Positions 11,587 through 24,500 of a DNA stretch of 64,000 bases are shown here, one piece after another. The DNA is from Amphirosellinia nigrospora (taxonomy: Eukaryota; Ascomycota; Sordariomycetes; Xylariales; Xylariaceae): positions 4,022,001 to 4,086,000 of the forward strand of contig SCHM01000001.1 in NCBI GenBank assembly GCA_004123355.1, in the 5' to 3' direction. Both the position numbers and the translations under genes were made by a program. The notes under the pieces are model-generated. The model worked only from the letters and a program-made list of their open reading frames with translations. It did not search any database and was not told the DNA's origin. How positions within the stretch are numbered: the first letter of the stretch is position 1; each line of letters begins with the position of its first letter.

Positions 11587-13736
11587 TTAATTCGCCAGAG
11601 TCGGTGGGCCATCCTGCATTCCATCTACCCATCGTCCACTCTTACCTCCTTCCTTTAAGACCACTCTGAGACCTTCAATGGTCATTCGCTTATCCACCGC
11701 CTTGCACATGTCATAGATAGTCAAGGCCGCCGTAGAAGCAGCAGTCAATGCCTCCATCTCCACACCCGTCTTGCCTTCGCAAGTAACAGTAGCTTCTATA
11801 TCCACGCGGCCGGCCTCATCTTGACCCTGTACAACTCGAAGGTCTACAGTCACTTTGGACAGTGCGATAGGATGGCATAATGGTATAAGGTCAGATGTTC
11901 TCTTCGCAGCCATGATCCCAGCCACGCGAGCAACACCTAGAACATCACCTTTCTGAATTTGATTTTCTTGCACGAGCCGGCAGGCGGCCTTGTCCGTAAA
12001 TCGAACGCTACAAATGGCTTTAGCTAATCTCTTACTCGGCATTTTATCCGAGATGGAGACCATGTGGGCGGCACCCGACTCCGAGACATGCGTCAACTTG
12101 TTTCCGTCTGTTTGACGTCCAAGTTGCCGACGTGTGGTAGAGAAATACCGAAGCACATGGCTTCTTGATGAGGGTAGTTGTGTTATGCAGATAAAAGGGT
12201 GCGAATTACGGCCGATAGAATCAACTGGGGGGGCCAGCTGCGGTACTCGATGGTTGTCAACTCTTGGGCTCTGAGGATCTGCCAGACAACCGTCAGCTTG
12301 AGCCAACGGGGAGAGCCTATGCCAGCCCATTTCGTGCCTCGGATTTCACTTGTCCATACCGAAATCCAGGGAGTTCACCCCCTATCAGGATCATTGGCCT
12401 ATTCTTCATATGTTCTAATTCGCCGATGCCCGCGTGTTTTGCCTTCTTTCTCTTTACCGCGGCGCCGATCACATTCAGCAGCTCTTGCTCATTTGGTGCC
12501 AGATCAAGTGATGCGGAACCATCCATCAGCCCTTGCTTTTTGGCCCTCTCAATTTGTGTCATGGCTTCGAAGGCTGCCTCATCAATCGGATCCCCGTTGT
12601 TAGATTGCCTCAGAATATCTCGAAGGGAGACTTCGGCATTGCCGAAGAGGCAAACCTTGAGATTTCCGTCGCTTGTGATGCGGAGCCGATTACATGTTCC
12701 GCAGAAGTTATGCGTCATGCTGGTGATGAAACCTAGGCTGCCTTTAAAGCCTGGAATTTTGTAGGACTTGCTCGTGTCATTTTTGTGCCCTTCCATCATT
12801 TCGAGCTGCGGGTATTTTTTCTGATGAGATCCAACATCTCAGAATAGCTAAACATCTTGCCCTTATTCCACTTGTTACCATCAAATGGCATGTATTCGAT
12901 AAACCTTACTTCGATGTCCTTGTCGCGTGTCATCTCAATAAATGGTATGATCTCCCTGTCGTTGACTCCCCTCATAATAACCGAGTTGATCTTCAACTTG
13001 ATACCGCTCCAAGTTTATTAAGCTCCAAGACCCTCTCTATGCTTTTCACGACTGCATCAAACCCTTTCCGTCTAGTCATGATTTGAAACTGCCACGGATC
13101 AAGAGTGTCAAGACTCAGATTGACGCCCGTCAAGCCTGCTTCAACCATCCCCTCTAATTTGCGATGTAAGGCCAGTCCATTTGTTGTCAGGCACAATTCC
13201 CGAAGTCCGTGGGATCTTAGGGCACCTATCTGCCTCATCAACGGTAAGATGTCTTTCCTAACTGTTGGTTCACCGCCGGTGAGGCGGATCTTAGTGACGC
13301 CCTGAGAGACGAAGAGAGACGAAAGCATGATAATCTCAGGGGTTGTCAGGAGCTCCCTCTGCGGTGATAGAGGAACGCCCTCCTCGGGCATACAGTAAAC
13401 GCATCGAAGATTACATCTCTCCGTGAGCGAGATGCGTAGATAGTCATGTTGCCGGTGAAAACCGTCGACGAGAAAGTCCGAGAAGGGCTTGGCATCGTTT
13501 AAGCGCGCGCGTCGGGATGTTTGCCGAGTTGACGATGGATTCAAGTTGACCGTTGATGAACCATGACCTTCTGTGATAGGCGCTGTTGTAACATGTCTCA
13601 TGATTATGGCATATGGTCGAGCACTAAACTTCGGTATCGATATCAACATCGACGCAGAGGGCCTAATTGACCGAGCCGCGGACGACAGCAGCGGCATGAC
13701 TACCAAGGGATAGCAATGGATATGAGGACGTATCAA
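11587..13736 (-). CDS. cnxABC: Molybdopterin precursor Z (cPMP) biosynthesis, MoaA-MoaC fusion
   Basis: The product makes cyclic pyranopterin monophosphate from GTP, the first step of molybdenum cofactor synthesis, needed for nitrate reductase and xanthine dehydrogenase. The N-terminal half is a radical-SAM MoaA/MOCS1[16 protein letters not shown] gives the C-x3-C-x2-C site, [14 protein letters not shown] follows, and [20 protein letters not shown] gives the second Fe-S site. It ends RPMILIGG. The C-terminal half is MoaC/MOCS1[28 protein letters not shown] and [14 protein letters not shown], ending at 11587. A 100-bp intron at 12279-12378 joins the halves in phase. Frame changes near 13000 and 12799 look like one-base errors. 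The frame opens at 13736, but the second ATG at 13697 ([18 protein letters not shown], presequence-like) is the likelier start. The neighbour WRAP73 gene is divergent. Confidence 0.94.
12279..12378 (-). other. cnxABC: cnxABC intron at the MoaA-MoaC junction
   Basis: The donor GTGAAC begins at 12378 on the coding strand, directly inside the codons of MoaA's IGG. The acceptor is TGTCTGGCAG at 12279, with a CTGAC-type branch site a few bases upstream. Splicing gives ATA GGG G/AT CCT, that is I-G-D-P, with exact phase and without assuming any sequence error. Without splicing the frame reads [14 protein letters not shown] and stops at 12317. Confidence 0.65.
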
Positions 13737-14544
13737 TACAGTGGTCTACACATGTTTGATACTCATTGTTCGGCTAGAGAAGCTTTCGTAAAGTACATTG
13801 AACCGCTTTCAAGAGACTTGGTAGAGAGGAGTCTTCTTGCCACTGTACTTACTTTGGGCCTTCATCTACTTGCTAGTAGATTGACTGAGGTAAGCAACAA
13901 GTGGGCCTTAAATCGGTTACGCACGGAGTCTACACGGATGACGGAGTTAACGGTCGGCTATACGTTTGATTGGATGTTGTGTAAACAGGTGCGGTACTCC
14001 GTACCTAGGTACCGAAAGCATAATTACAGGGGGCCGATTGCTTAAGCTTACCTACTTAGTTACCTAGGTAGGTAGTTGAAATATTGTGGTTTTGAGGTGG
14101 AATTGTAGGAAGCGGCAATCACGACCACGCAATCAAATTCCAAGCCTAGAAAACACAACCAAATCCAATTGCCCACCATATTTGCTAACGTTTAGAGTCT
14201 GTTATCCTCCTCCTCCTCTCCACCCGCCTGGGTAGGATCTACGTCTCACATCGTGAGGCTTCACCATATCCCAAATAGGCGGCAGGTCCCATTACTTCGG
14301 TACCCAATCAGCGGGCTCCTCCAGTATCTCGCTTGATACCAAGCACAGCATTGAATCATATAAGCCGCCTTTCGTGACGCAACCATCGTTGCATCGTGAC
14401 TGGTCCATTTGACTGAAACCGGACGGGAGTATCAAATGAGTCCGGCATTAGGCACTTGCTCAATACGGTTTTATCGTGCGCTTACATCGACACGAGACCA
14501 TAGTCACGTCCACGGCACTGCGGCAAATCTAAAGACGCAGCGCT
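13737..14544. promoter_or_regulatory. Divergent promoter region of cnxABC and the WRAP73 gene
   Basis: About 800 bases separate two divergent starts. Two palindromes of the dispersed TACCTAGGTA type lie inside, at 14001-14012 and 14061-14070. No gene was recognised in it. Promoter function is inferred from position only. Confidence 0.45.
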
Positions 14545-16254
14545 ATGCATTTCACTAGATCCTTTAAATGTATTGCCCCGCCCTACCATCTTGCTTCTTT
14601 CTTACCTCTCTTCAGTCGTATCCAGATATCTATGTGATGCTGACCGTTCAACACCAACAGCCTCACCCCACAGCATCCCGAGTCCGGATGGGAAATGTGG
14701 CCACTTTATCAACAAACAGCATCACTGTCCGGTCCGTTGTATCACTAGGTGTTGTTCGGACCATCAAATTGGCTTCAGATGTTTCTCGTGGTGTGACCAA
14801 CTTTGTGTGGTCGCCGTCTTCTGCAAGAGTCTTAGTTGTCGTGGCCGACCGATTCCATGTTTTCTCTGCACCGAGCGGTGATTTTCATAGCCTTGTGCAG
14901 ATCCCACAACCACTTGCGAATAAACCAGCATTCGTCAATTTCGGTGCCACCGATAACGAAGTCTGCGTCTTCTCACCCTTTGGCATCAAGCTAACTGTAG
15001 TCAATCTCGTATCCTCTAAAGCAGTGGAGATTAACAACCCGAAATTCTTCAGCGCTGCGTCCGCATCAAGAGGGTATTCATTTCGACCAGGTACTCATCA
15101 TTTAGCGCTACTCACCAGGACCGCGGGCAAAGACATGGTTAGTATCCATTCTACGGATACTCGTGAGATCCAGCGATCTTGGTCTCCGGAAACCGTCGAT
15201 GCCCAGGGCTTAGCGTGGACACCAGATGGGAGATGGTTAGTAGTGTGGGATTCCCCGGCTCATGGCACCAGGGTTCTTTTCTGCACTCACGATGGCCACG
15301 TCTTCAAAGATTGGTGTGGCGACCTGTCACACTCCGCATTGGATGGCATGGATCACCTTGGACCGGGTATCAAAACTCTAGCATTCAGCCCAAACGGGCG
15401 TACACAGCCGTAGCCGACGGGTCCAGTCATCTTCATACTCAACGATCGGTTGGTGGAAGAGGTGCGGCTCCAGCATGTCCTGACAGTCGAGCCTAAAGAA
15501 ACACTGCAGGTAGGTGATGTCCTCGTCGATATTATGGCGTGTAGCATTACTAATTAGAAACAAGATCTGGCAGGAACAGATTGATCCGCACGCGGTCAAC
15601 GGGCTATTCCGTCATTTATTAGAGCTACACAGGCCGTGAGCGCTCCTGGCCTATCACCAAACAATGTCTCGGACACACACATAGTTGCAATCTTGCCAAA
15701 TTCGACTCTTCATCCTCTCTCCTAGCGTCGCGGCTTGAAGAGGCCCCCAGCACTGTCTGGATCTGGGATGTGCCCACGTCTGAGCTTCGGGCGGTGTTGA
15801 TGTACCATGCAAGTGTCACAAAAGTGGAGTGGCATCCTTCACAGCCAGAGTTATTACTGGTGAGGTGTGAAGGTGAAGGAAGTAGCCTTGTATTCGTCTG
15901 GGATCCCTCAGCAATGGCCCCCGTCCGATCGACTTTTCGCGCCACTTACCAAGCGCGAAGGTTACTGGCCGCACTGAGGTCACTTGGCTTGAGACTATCA
16001 CTGATTCTGCAGCTTTGTTTTTCACCGATCATGCAAAATACATGCTTCTTTCCCTCGCGGAAGCCGATGCAGATGCAGACACAGACGCAACTTTGCCCTG
16101 GTCAACACGGGTTACAACCAACGCGCATGTGAATGTGGGCATGCCAATAGTCTTCAATATCCCAAACACTCATCCAGATGGCAATGACAGCACTGACATG
16201 GATGAGGGAATAACCGAGCTTGACGATACATTTCACTTCAAGAAGTCCCTGTGA
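14545..16254 (+). CDS. WD40 protein of the WRAP73/Wdr8 family
   Basis: WRAP73 (WDR8) proteins are WD40 propellers; the fission-yeast member works with Msd1 to anchor microtubules at the spindle pole. Exon 1 starts at 14545 (MHFTRSFK). The intron at 14570-14660 joins it to SSPHSIPSPDGK, giving the family's usual opening. Then come SRGVTNFVWSPSSARVLVVV, FGATDNEVCVFSPFGIKL, GYSFRPGTHHLALLTRTAGK, DAQGLAWTPDGRWLVVWDS, GPGIKTLAFSPNGR and ASVTKVEWHPSQPELLLV, each a WD-type blade. A second intron at 15510-15564 (branch TACTAAT) separates ETLQ from IWQEQIDPHAVNG. The tail is acidic (NDSTDMDEGITELDD) and stops at 16254. Several frame changes, for example near 14700, 15405 and 15970, again look like small base losses. 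Confidence 0.84.
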
Positions 16255-17729
16255 TATGAGATTTGGGCTGGCTGGTCTCTTGGGCTCATATTGAAACTCT
16301 GTCACATTTCACACAAGTGAGATGTCAATCTTCCTTCTGACACCTTAGGGACTCCCCACCCCCCAACCACCGATAGCGGTCGCATTGCTCTGTTTCACGG
16401 GCGATGGCAATTTTGCTTTGCTGTCGATCATGTTTATCTCAACGATATCCAGAATATTCTCTCTTTAAATGGAAGCTGTCTGTATCAATGCTAACATCTA
16501 CAACTGACGAGAGCTGCTTGTGCCGGTCAAACGGGCATTAAGTTTTATGATAGGTATTTTTCAGATAGAAGTCATGGGTCAGATCGAAATTACAAGGATT
16601 TAGCCCAATCGGTTTGGCATGGCAGAAGACGCGGCTTACCAGCCAATACGACAGACAGTATTCCCCTTCAGCAGCCACCGACGAAATAGTAGATGATCTT
16701 CCAGCAGCAATCATGTAAGAGGACTTTGGGGAGTATCGATGGTCATTAAAGTGCGCTTTAGAAAGGCAATTATCCATCACGTCCTCCACGTTATACCACC
16801 AGGGTGCTTGTAAAAGGACTCCTCAGGTGTCTCCAGAATGGCCAAGGGAGTGCTGTTGTATGCAGGAGCATGTATCCTTTAAAGTGACGAGTTCCGATGG
16901 TGGCAAGAGACCCGAATCGAGAACGCAATCGATGCACTACACCCCCACGAGTCTTTCCACAACCCTCGTAGGAGACCTGAACGAACCGGGTTCTCGGGTT
17001 CTAGTGTAAGTCGACATGGGTAAAGAGTGAACTTTACCTATTCAACCCAGACACCAACCATTTATCACCAGGATTTGTTCAGGGATCACCTAGACACACA
17101 TGCAGCTTCGTCTCCTCTAGCTTTTTTAAGTGAGGGGCATCTTTGTTCGTTAACGTTACCGTTGTTCTTGCAGAACTGAGAGTTAGTACGTTTCTAGGCT
17201 TAAATCAGCTCTCAATAGATGCCCGGTTGCAATGCTCCCCTAAGGGTTAATAGAATAATGCCAAGTAGAAGTGCACATTTCGTAATTTACTAGGCCCGCT
17301 CAATGGCCACATGCAGCACTAAGAGAAGGAAGAAACGAGGTGGTTGAGCATTGTCATAGATACTTCGATGGATTTATACGTTCCTATTATTAACCCCGTC
17401 CTCACCACCTGTGAAATATTCTTCCAATGTCCTACACCGATACTACGCCAACCTGCCTCTATACGTCTTCTTGCATGGTACCAGCTTGCGTCCTATTCTA
17501 AGCATTCACCAATCTGGCCTTCACATGAGAGTAATGATGATTTTTCTTAACGGAATACCACCAGTTGCCGTACCCGTCATTCTTTGTGCTGCAGCACATA
17601 GATATATATATATAAATGCATCTGGTCATGCCAATTACTGTTATTATTTCACCCGCTCGCCCATTCAGTTATTTTCTGCTATATCGTTACAATTGCAGTG
17701 TCGTGTTCTGCAGCAGCCCGCCGCCTATC
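16255..17729. other. Intergenic stretch, nothing firm recognised
   Basis: This includes the 3' end of the WD40 gene and the promoter of the RRM gene. A short stretch around 16540-16690 reads as plausible protein on the plus strand but has no family match that I know. There is a TA repeat near 17604-17615. Confidence 0.45.
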
Positions 17730-19136
17730 ATGTCTCCAGAACTTGTACATCAACACCAACAACAAACTCCCATAAACGGGACAATTTCGAGCATGGTACC
17801 ACCGGGATATGAGACTGGCTATTACTACATCCCTATTGCGAATGTAAGACATCACAATCGTGACTCGCCGACTCTACCTCTTTTGAACAGTGATAAAAAT
17901 TCTGACACCACCCTACATTCTCAGCTGCCGTGGCAGACGTCGTGGCAAGAACTCAAAGACCACGTCCGGACTGTCTGCTCAGTCGAGCACGTTGAAATCA
18001 ACGATAGCGTCAGCGGTCATGTAATACTAAAAGGCCGGCTAACTTTGAGGCAGCGCTCGGTACGGTTATACAAGACATTTTCCTAGTAAGAGTAAGCTAA
18101 ATTCATCCTAGGGCTTCTAAATGGTGGTATTTTCCGTGATCGAGCACTCATCGCCGATGGAGAAATGCAGACAGCTGGGTGTTGGTAAAACGGCATGTAG
18201 ATGGGCCGACACGCTCGCCTCAGTTATCAACAGCCCCCAGGTCTACAACAACTTCTGCCGAGCACGCATCGTTACTGATGACGCGATCTGTTCCGAACTA
18301 TAGTGAAGTAGGTTAATCTGGCTATTGAAACCTATTTACAGGATTAATCAATTCTATTTCTTACTGACAGCATCTAGTGGCCGGCTACATCTGCCAGCCC
18401 ATCCTACATGATGAGCCCAGTGATGGATTCTTCGCCCTACTTTGCACCCCACAATTCCAGAGTACACTGACTCGGGTGCATTGTATGGGTTGGGTAGCAG
18501 TGCTCTCGAGCATTCCCTCGCTCCAGGCGGGGCATATCAAGCTGGTCCAGTCTATACGCAACAATATAATACACCGAGTGAATGCTACGGAAACAACTAT
18601 TTATATCCCATAACGACATGGCACCTCGAGAGAGAAAGAGACACAAGGTCAACGCTGTCCTTACGAAGATGCGAAAGGTTATTATCCACAGCTACAACCT
18701 TGGGCGAACGAGGCTCAGATTCGAGAGCTTATTCGCTATCAAGCTGGAGTCGACTCTGAAAGCTTCAGAAGCTTGAAATGCCTCTGGCAGACAGCCAGCA
18801 AGGAGTGAACCGCGGTTACGTGATCGTGACATTTGAGTCGGAGGAAACAGCCGCAAGGGCTATAAAATGGCTCAATAACTACCAGTATGACGGACGTGTT
18901 CTCGAAGTCAAGCATACGAAGGAGGGCGTGTCCGATCACCAGCCTTCCACGGATCACGTTCCGGCCACCAACGTCATTCCCACCATTACGTCGTGAAAAC
19001 CATAATGATAAGGATAGAAAAGGGAAAGAGAAGGAAACTCTCACAGAACAACCAGTTCCAGTCAGACGAAAAGCCAATCATCTTCGTCGAATCGGACGTT
19101 ATAATTGCTCATGGGTCGTCAATATCGTATGTTTGA
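17730..19136 (+). CDS. RNA-binding protein with two RRM domains
   Basis: The ATG at 17730 opens MSPELVHQHQQQTPINGTIS, then GYETGYYYIPIAN. An intron at 17844-17924 (81 bp) joins IPIAN to LPWQTSWQELKDHVRTVC, making the RNP2 strand of RRM1. SGHVILKGR and, after a second intron at 18060-18111 (52 bp), LLNGGIFRDRALIADG complete that domain. A third intron lies at 18303-18370. A low-complexity linker (SSALEHSLAPGGAYQAGPVY) follows. RRM2 begins near ANEAQIRELIRYQAG and carries the RNP1-like NRGYVIVTFESEETAARAIK and YQYDGRVLEVKHTKEG. The tail is basic, ends PIIFVESDVIIAHGSSISYV and stops at 19136. Frame changes are scattered, for example near 18155, 18640 and 18990. The family is fungal; its RNA targets are unknown to me. 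Confidence 0.82.
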
Positions 19137-21554
19137 CGAGAAGGACGTGCAATACGCCTCGTATTTTAATAGCTTACATGGTCTACATCAGCAGTAGTTG
19201 GAGTTATTGTTAGATATCTCCTACCATGCTTCTCCTCATGCACGTTTTCACCTTCAATTCATATGTCTAACCGGGCACCTATATTGAGAGCAAAGTCAAT
19301 CTCGTGCACATTAGTACTGATTATCTTCCGTCTTAGCGAAGACATGTTTGGACCTAACAGGGACCTATAGATTCTTCTTGCTGTTAGACATCAATGGCAC
19401 AGTCTGTAGCAGTTTGGTCACTCTGAGCTAGAAGCATTTCTACTCCACTTACGAGAGGCCAGCTATTATGTAACCCTTCATCATACATAAGGGGATTCCG
19501 GCTTAGACGTGTCGTCGTGCTCTCGATGACTACACTTCCCACTTCATGCACGTGATGGCAACGCGAATAACGCCTGCATGCATCTGCCGATACCCAATAA
19601 ATGCAACTCAGACAGATGCAGATAACCCCTGACCATGTCCCATACGTTCGTCTCCTTTTGATTACTTTCCGTGGTCTCTCTCACGGTTACACCTTCGGGC
19701 GTTCCGCCGGGAGCCACATCTTCGCGTCGACCTACTATCCGGCTAGTGGGGAAGAACACACGGAAGGATAAGGTGGTATCATGCTCCTCGAGCTCAATGA
19801 TTCTAGCCTCGACGGAGCCCTTATAGCCGCGATAGGCTGTCACGTCACTCGATGGGTAGCCGCGCAAAGACATTACCCGGTACTCGGATCTAGATCAAGA
19901 TGGGGCCTCCTTGCAAGTCTTCCAGGTCTTCTGCCACACCTAGGAGGTGGTCCCATCTGGGTAATCTATACCTCGGACTGGCGTCTCCGCCCAGGACACT
20001 TCTCCTTTGTAGATGTATGAACTCTGTTTTGTCCCGGATTTCGGTTCCCCTCCCCCCTTTACCCCACCTAACGCGGCAGCCCGTGCAAGACATCAATCAA
20101 ACGGCCGACTGCTTTGCAGGAACTAAGTAACTTGTATATGCAGCAAGGCTTGGAGCCGAGCGCGGGCCTCGGCTAGCCGCACTCGCGGAGAGGGCGGATC
20201 GTGACCATGACGCGAACGACCACCCCTGCATGCATCTGATATCGGCATCGTCAAATTCGGTATGACCGATGTCTCACGTCGTAGCACTAAATTTTCATCA
20301 ACCCTCAAATATTTTTTGCATATACAGGGAAAGAGGCATATACCTATAAGACATCATCAGTCGAGCTTCTAACTTTTTTTTTTTCAAGTTACACTCCCGT
20401 GTAAGCGAAACCTGTAAGATCCTGGCTAACTGATTGTCAATGCTACCTCCTTATAGATCTAGGCATTCCGTAAGGCTTGCGTCCTTACCAGTTCTATACT
20501 ATTCCGATACCAGGCAGGTTTGGCTTTTTAACACGTGTTCGGCGTTTGGCATCATGTTGTCTGCTAGGCCGCGGAACTCACCCGAGATTTCAGGTCGGTA
20601 CCCGCTGGCCAGGGAGATTTTGAAATGATGTAGCTGTTCTGCTGCTGCGAGTTACGCATGACGCGCGTCCAAAGTAACTTGCATATTCCAGATGAGAGTT
20701 CCCACAGACTCGGAACCTCGTTGACCGCGATGTCCAATCAGATTGAAAACATTTAGAATGACCATTAACCGTAGACACTCCGGCCAAAACCTTTCCTTCA
20801 TCTTTCTTCTGTGCAGGGAGAAGAATGAAATGACGGCCAGAAGCTACATAATCTACTCGCCATATCTGATCCTTTATCCACCCTTCTGGAAAATTATCCC
20901 TCGAGTCAAAGTCTACAATTTGTACCACAATTTGGCTCACCAAACTCTGGACTTACGGACTGCTAGATATGGATTTCTTCGTGAAACTGAGACACTATTG
21001 GGGAATTCGTGCGGCTATCCGATGGCAGGGACCTAAATTAGCATCTTCAATGCGGATAACCGGAGTGTTGAAGATAGGGTCTTACCCACATGCCACATTG
21101 CGCATTATGCATTAGCTTGCGGTTCTCGACGTCGGTTCGTTGCCCTGGCCCGGAGATATCGTGTCATTGAATACAGCAACGGCTATAGAGCATCCTTGGG
21201 GCCTTGAATGGGCAAAACAAGGGGGAGGGAGATTTCATTGCCATACGTTTCGCAGCTACCCGCGGGCCGCGGCCAGTACTTCTAATACAGACAAAGATAA
21301 GGCTGGTAGCCACTTGACCCGGATATAGTTTTATATCATAACTAAGTCGAATGGCCCATGTACTGTACTACACCATAAAAGTGTAGCTTGCCTGCTTCAT
21401 ATCCAGCTTGGCACGAAAAACTTGATAGCCCAGTAGTATGATATCACACAGGCATGGGACATGGGACATGGGGCAAGCTATAATCGGGCCTCTATTCACA
21501 ATTTGCTAAATTGTAGTGCATAGTCGTAGGCGCCTTCGCGTGCGTATTAATGTA
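19137..21554. other. Intergenic region with possible coding relics
   Basis: No gene is certain. On the minus strand, two adjoining stretches (20123-20308 and 19544-19873) have protein-like composition and are treated as a finding. A run of CATGGGA repeats lies near 21450-21470. The part before 21554 is the 3' flank of TTI1. Confidence 0.4.
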
Positions 21555-24500
21555 TCATACGTTGACAAACTCCATACCTGCCATAGAGGGATGCAATTCT
21601 GGTTCGATAGCTAGCATACCATGCTCATACATGAACAGCCAAACAGCATCAGCGTCAATAGCCTCGAGCGCAGCGCGAGCTTCGGAGTCCTTGGATTCGA
21701 GGGAGTCCGCAAGCAACTCCAAAATTTGATCGAAGATATCATCGTCAATACGAACGTAGGTTACAATCGCGATGAGCAAACTCTGTACCGCATCCCAGAG
21801 TTGTGCCACTTGGGCAAAGCGGCCGAGCCCTGCACTATTAAGACCGCTTTCAGTATTGGTGGACCTCGCAACCCCTTTCCCGGATCTCTAATCTCGAGTT
21901 GCCCCTCAGAGGTACGAATAGGTATGATTATTCCTCTCTTTTTCGAGAGGGTTATTACTAAAAGGAAGCGTCGCGGTAGTTCCTCCAGGTTTCTCCTTCC
22001 TCATTTTTATCTCGTGCCTGCAACCCAAGAGCCTCGTTCTTACTTTGCGACACACTTTCCGAGCCCATTATCCCACCATTCAGTCTTGAAGCGAGTGCTC
22101 AAAAAATCACCAGCTGCGGCGCAGAGCGCGTGCAGCGCTTCAGAAGCTGCGATGGCCACAAAGGTCTCTGGATCGTATAGCCGCTCCATTAGCACAGGCC
22201 ACACAGCATTGACGAGCGGTAAAAATTCGTCTTCATCCGGGCGAGAGCCGGAAATACCGTCGCAAGAAGGTTTAAGAGGGACTTTCGAAGTGTCGGCGCG
22301 GGCGAGGTGAGGTAATGCTGAGTTAAGGTTGTGATGCGTGAGAGAAGCTGGAAGGTTCGTGTCTTGGGAGTCGGAGGTTTCTCTACTTCGCCACCAGTTG
22401 CATCTTCGCTGTCTGCACCTCCTTCATCCACGATCTTAGTGATACCGATGCTTTCGAAGGCGTATTGGATGTTCTTCCAGCTGCTCCCAATCTAACTGTT
22501 CTTGGTGCCGCCTCTTTTGGCGTTCATAGCGCCGGTTCAATATTTCACACAAGTCGCCAGTAGTGACCACCCCGGAGCAGTTTCTTGTGGTTGATAGATT
22601 TTGGAGCATCTTCCGGTAGTAGCTTACTTGATCTGGTACCTTGTTGTACCACCTCTCCGAGCACACCGAATAAGCCTTCCACAAATAGGGTATAGCCGTG
22701 GTAGTTGTCAAGCGCCGCAAATATTGACGCCACAACATCGTCAAGGTATGGCACGAGCCGTGGGCCAGTGAGTTTGATCATCATCTGCAGTACTTGTGTT
22801 GAAGCTGGGAGATGTCAAAAGAATTGAGGCGTAAAGACACTGAGTTTACCATATAATCAACATTGTCGACAATCAAATCTGTAACACTGGGATAACCGCA
22901 TGATGTTGCGATGGCGTTGAGGCTAATGATTGTATGTTGCCTCAATTGAGGGACATCTGAACCGAGGAAAGTCGCAATGGGGTACAGTACATCGATCAAT
23001 TCTGGTCGAAATCCATCTCGCATTCTCGATGCCATGAATGTCGTGATCTCTAGTGCAAGGGCCTGTGTTCTCCAGTCTACGTCTTCTGCCTCAGCTTGTG
23101 CGTCCAAAATTGCGACGGAGAAGGTATATAGTTCTTGTAACGAAGACTCGCTGCCATCCCCCGTCTCATCTGCTGCAGAAAAATCTAACAAATCATCCAG
23201 TTCGGACGGCTCAATAAGTGTTGACTTGATGAGCTCGAATGCTAGCCAGTAAGAAGTGACTTGGCTGGTTCCGTCGGATTCGCGCACATGATTTAGCATG
23301 TCGTTAGCTAGTCTGATGCGTTGAGACTGTGACCCGACTTTCGAGATAAGATCAACAAATGCTACACGCGTATGGCGCTCAGTCTCACGGCGATTAACAC
23401 TGGCTGGAAAGATACCGTCTCTGATTGCGGGTCAGACTCATGCTGCTTAATTCTAGGGTGTTCGAAGGGAGTTCGGATAGGATGCTTCCGATCCCGACTT
23501 AGATCCAGCAACCAGTGCTATTGCGCTATCTCTCAGAGACGCGGCTAATGAGTCGTCTAGAATAGGCGAGTCGATTTGGAGGGTAGCGATGAACTTTTGT
23601 CCCGCTATAAGATTTCGCATAGCCTGCTGCTTGGTCTGCTCCTCGCTAGATTGTACTATTCGCGGAAGGCTTGTAACCCAGTTATAGACCGTAGTTTTGA
23701 TCGCATCTCTGAGTTCTGGATATATTATAGCCAGATCAGCGAGGCAAGTCTCGCCTATCGAGTCCTGGGCAGTGCCTTTGCCTAGGATCATTGCCGTCTC
23801 GACTAGCATAGAGGAGGCATCAGAAAGAGAGCGATGACACTCGTCCAGTAGCGTGATACACAGCTTTTTTAATGCAGTCTGCACATCTTCAGAGGGATGG
23901 CCTCGTAATTTTAGGACGCTTGCCAGTGCAAGCTTTACCTTGCCCACAGTGGCCACCAGCCATGAGTTTGTAAGTACTTTTCCAGTATTATTGTCATTTG
24001 TTTCATCGGCTGGCTTATTTAATATACCCCTCACGTTCATATCACCGAGAACCTTTGTTAGAATATCTTTCAAGCTGCTGACGCCTTGCACAAGAACCTT
24101 CTTCTGTGTCTTGAGTGCTGCGGGTGGTGCTAGAAGTCCACTTAATGAAGATGTGATTCCAGGTAGAAACGTAGCTAAGGCCGTCGGATCCTTGATTGCG
24201 ACCACCATAGCGTTAAGCACTTGCAGTGCTTCAAGTTGAATTGCGGGATCCGACCGTTGTTCACTCCGTCTAGTACAACAGTGATGGTATGGCCAAGAGC
24301 GGGTATCACATCTGCCTCGGCCAAGGCTGCGACTCCGATAGCCGACGACCCTGAAGCTTTGAAAAGAGAAGTCAAGGCTTTGAATGACTCTAGCTCAGTC
24401 TCCTCGGGTATGCGTTCTTGTCTCTCCTGACCCGGCACGCCGGCGATGATGAAGGTCAGGAGCAAGAGAAGTTGCTGGGCAAGCTCTTTGGGCAGTTTGC

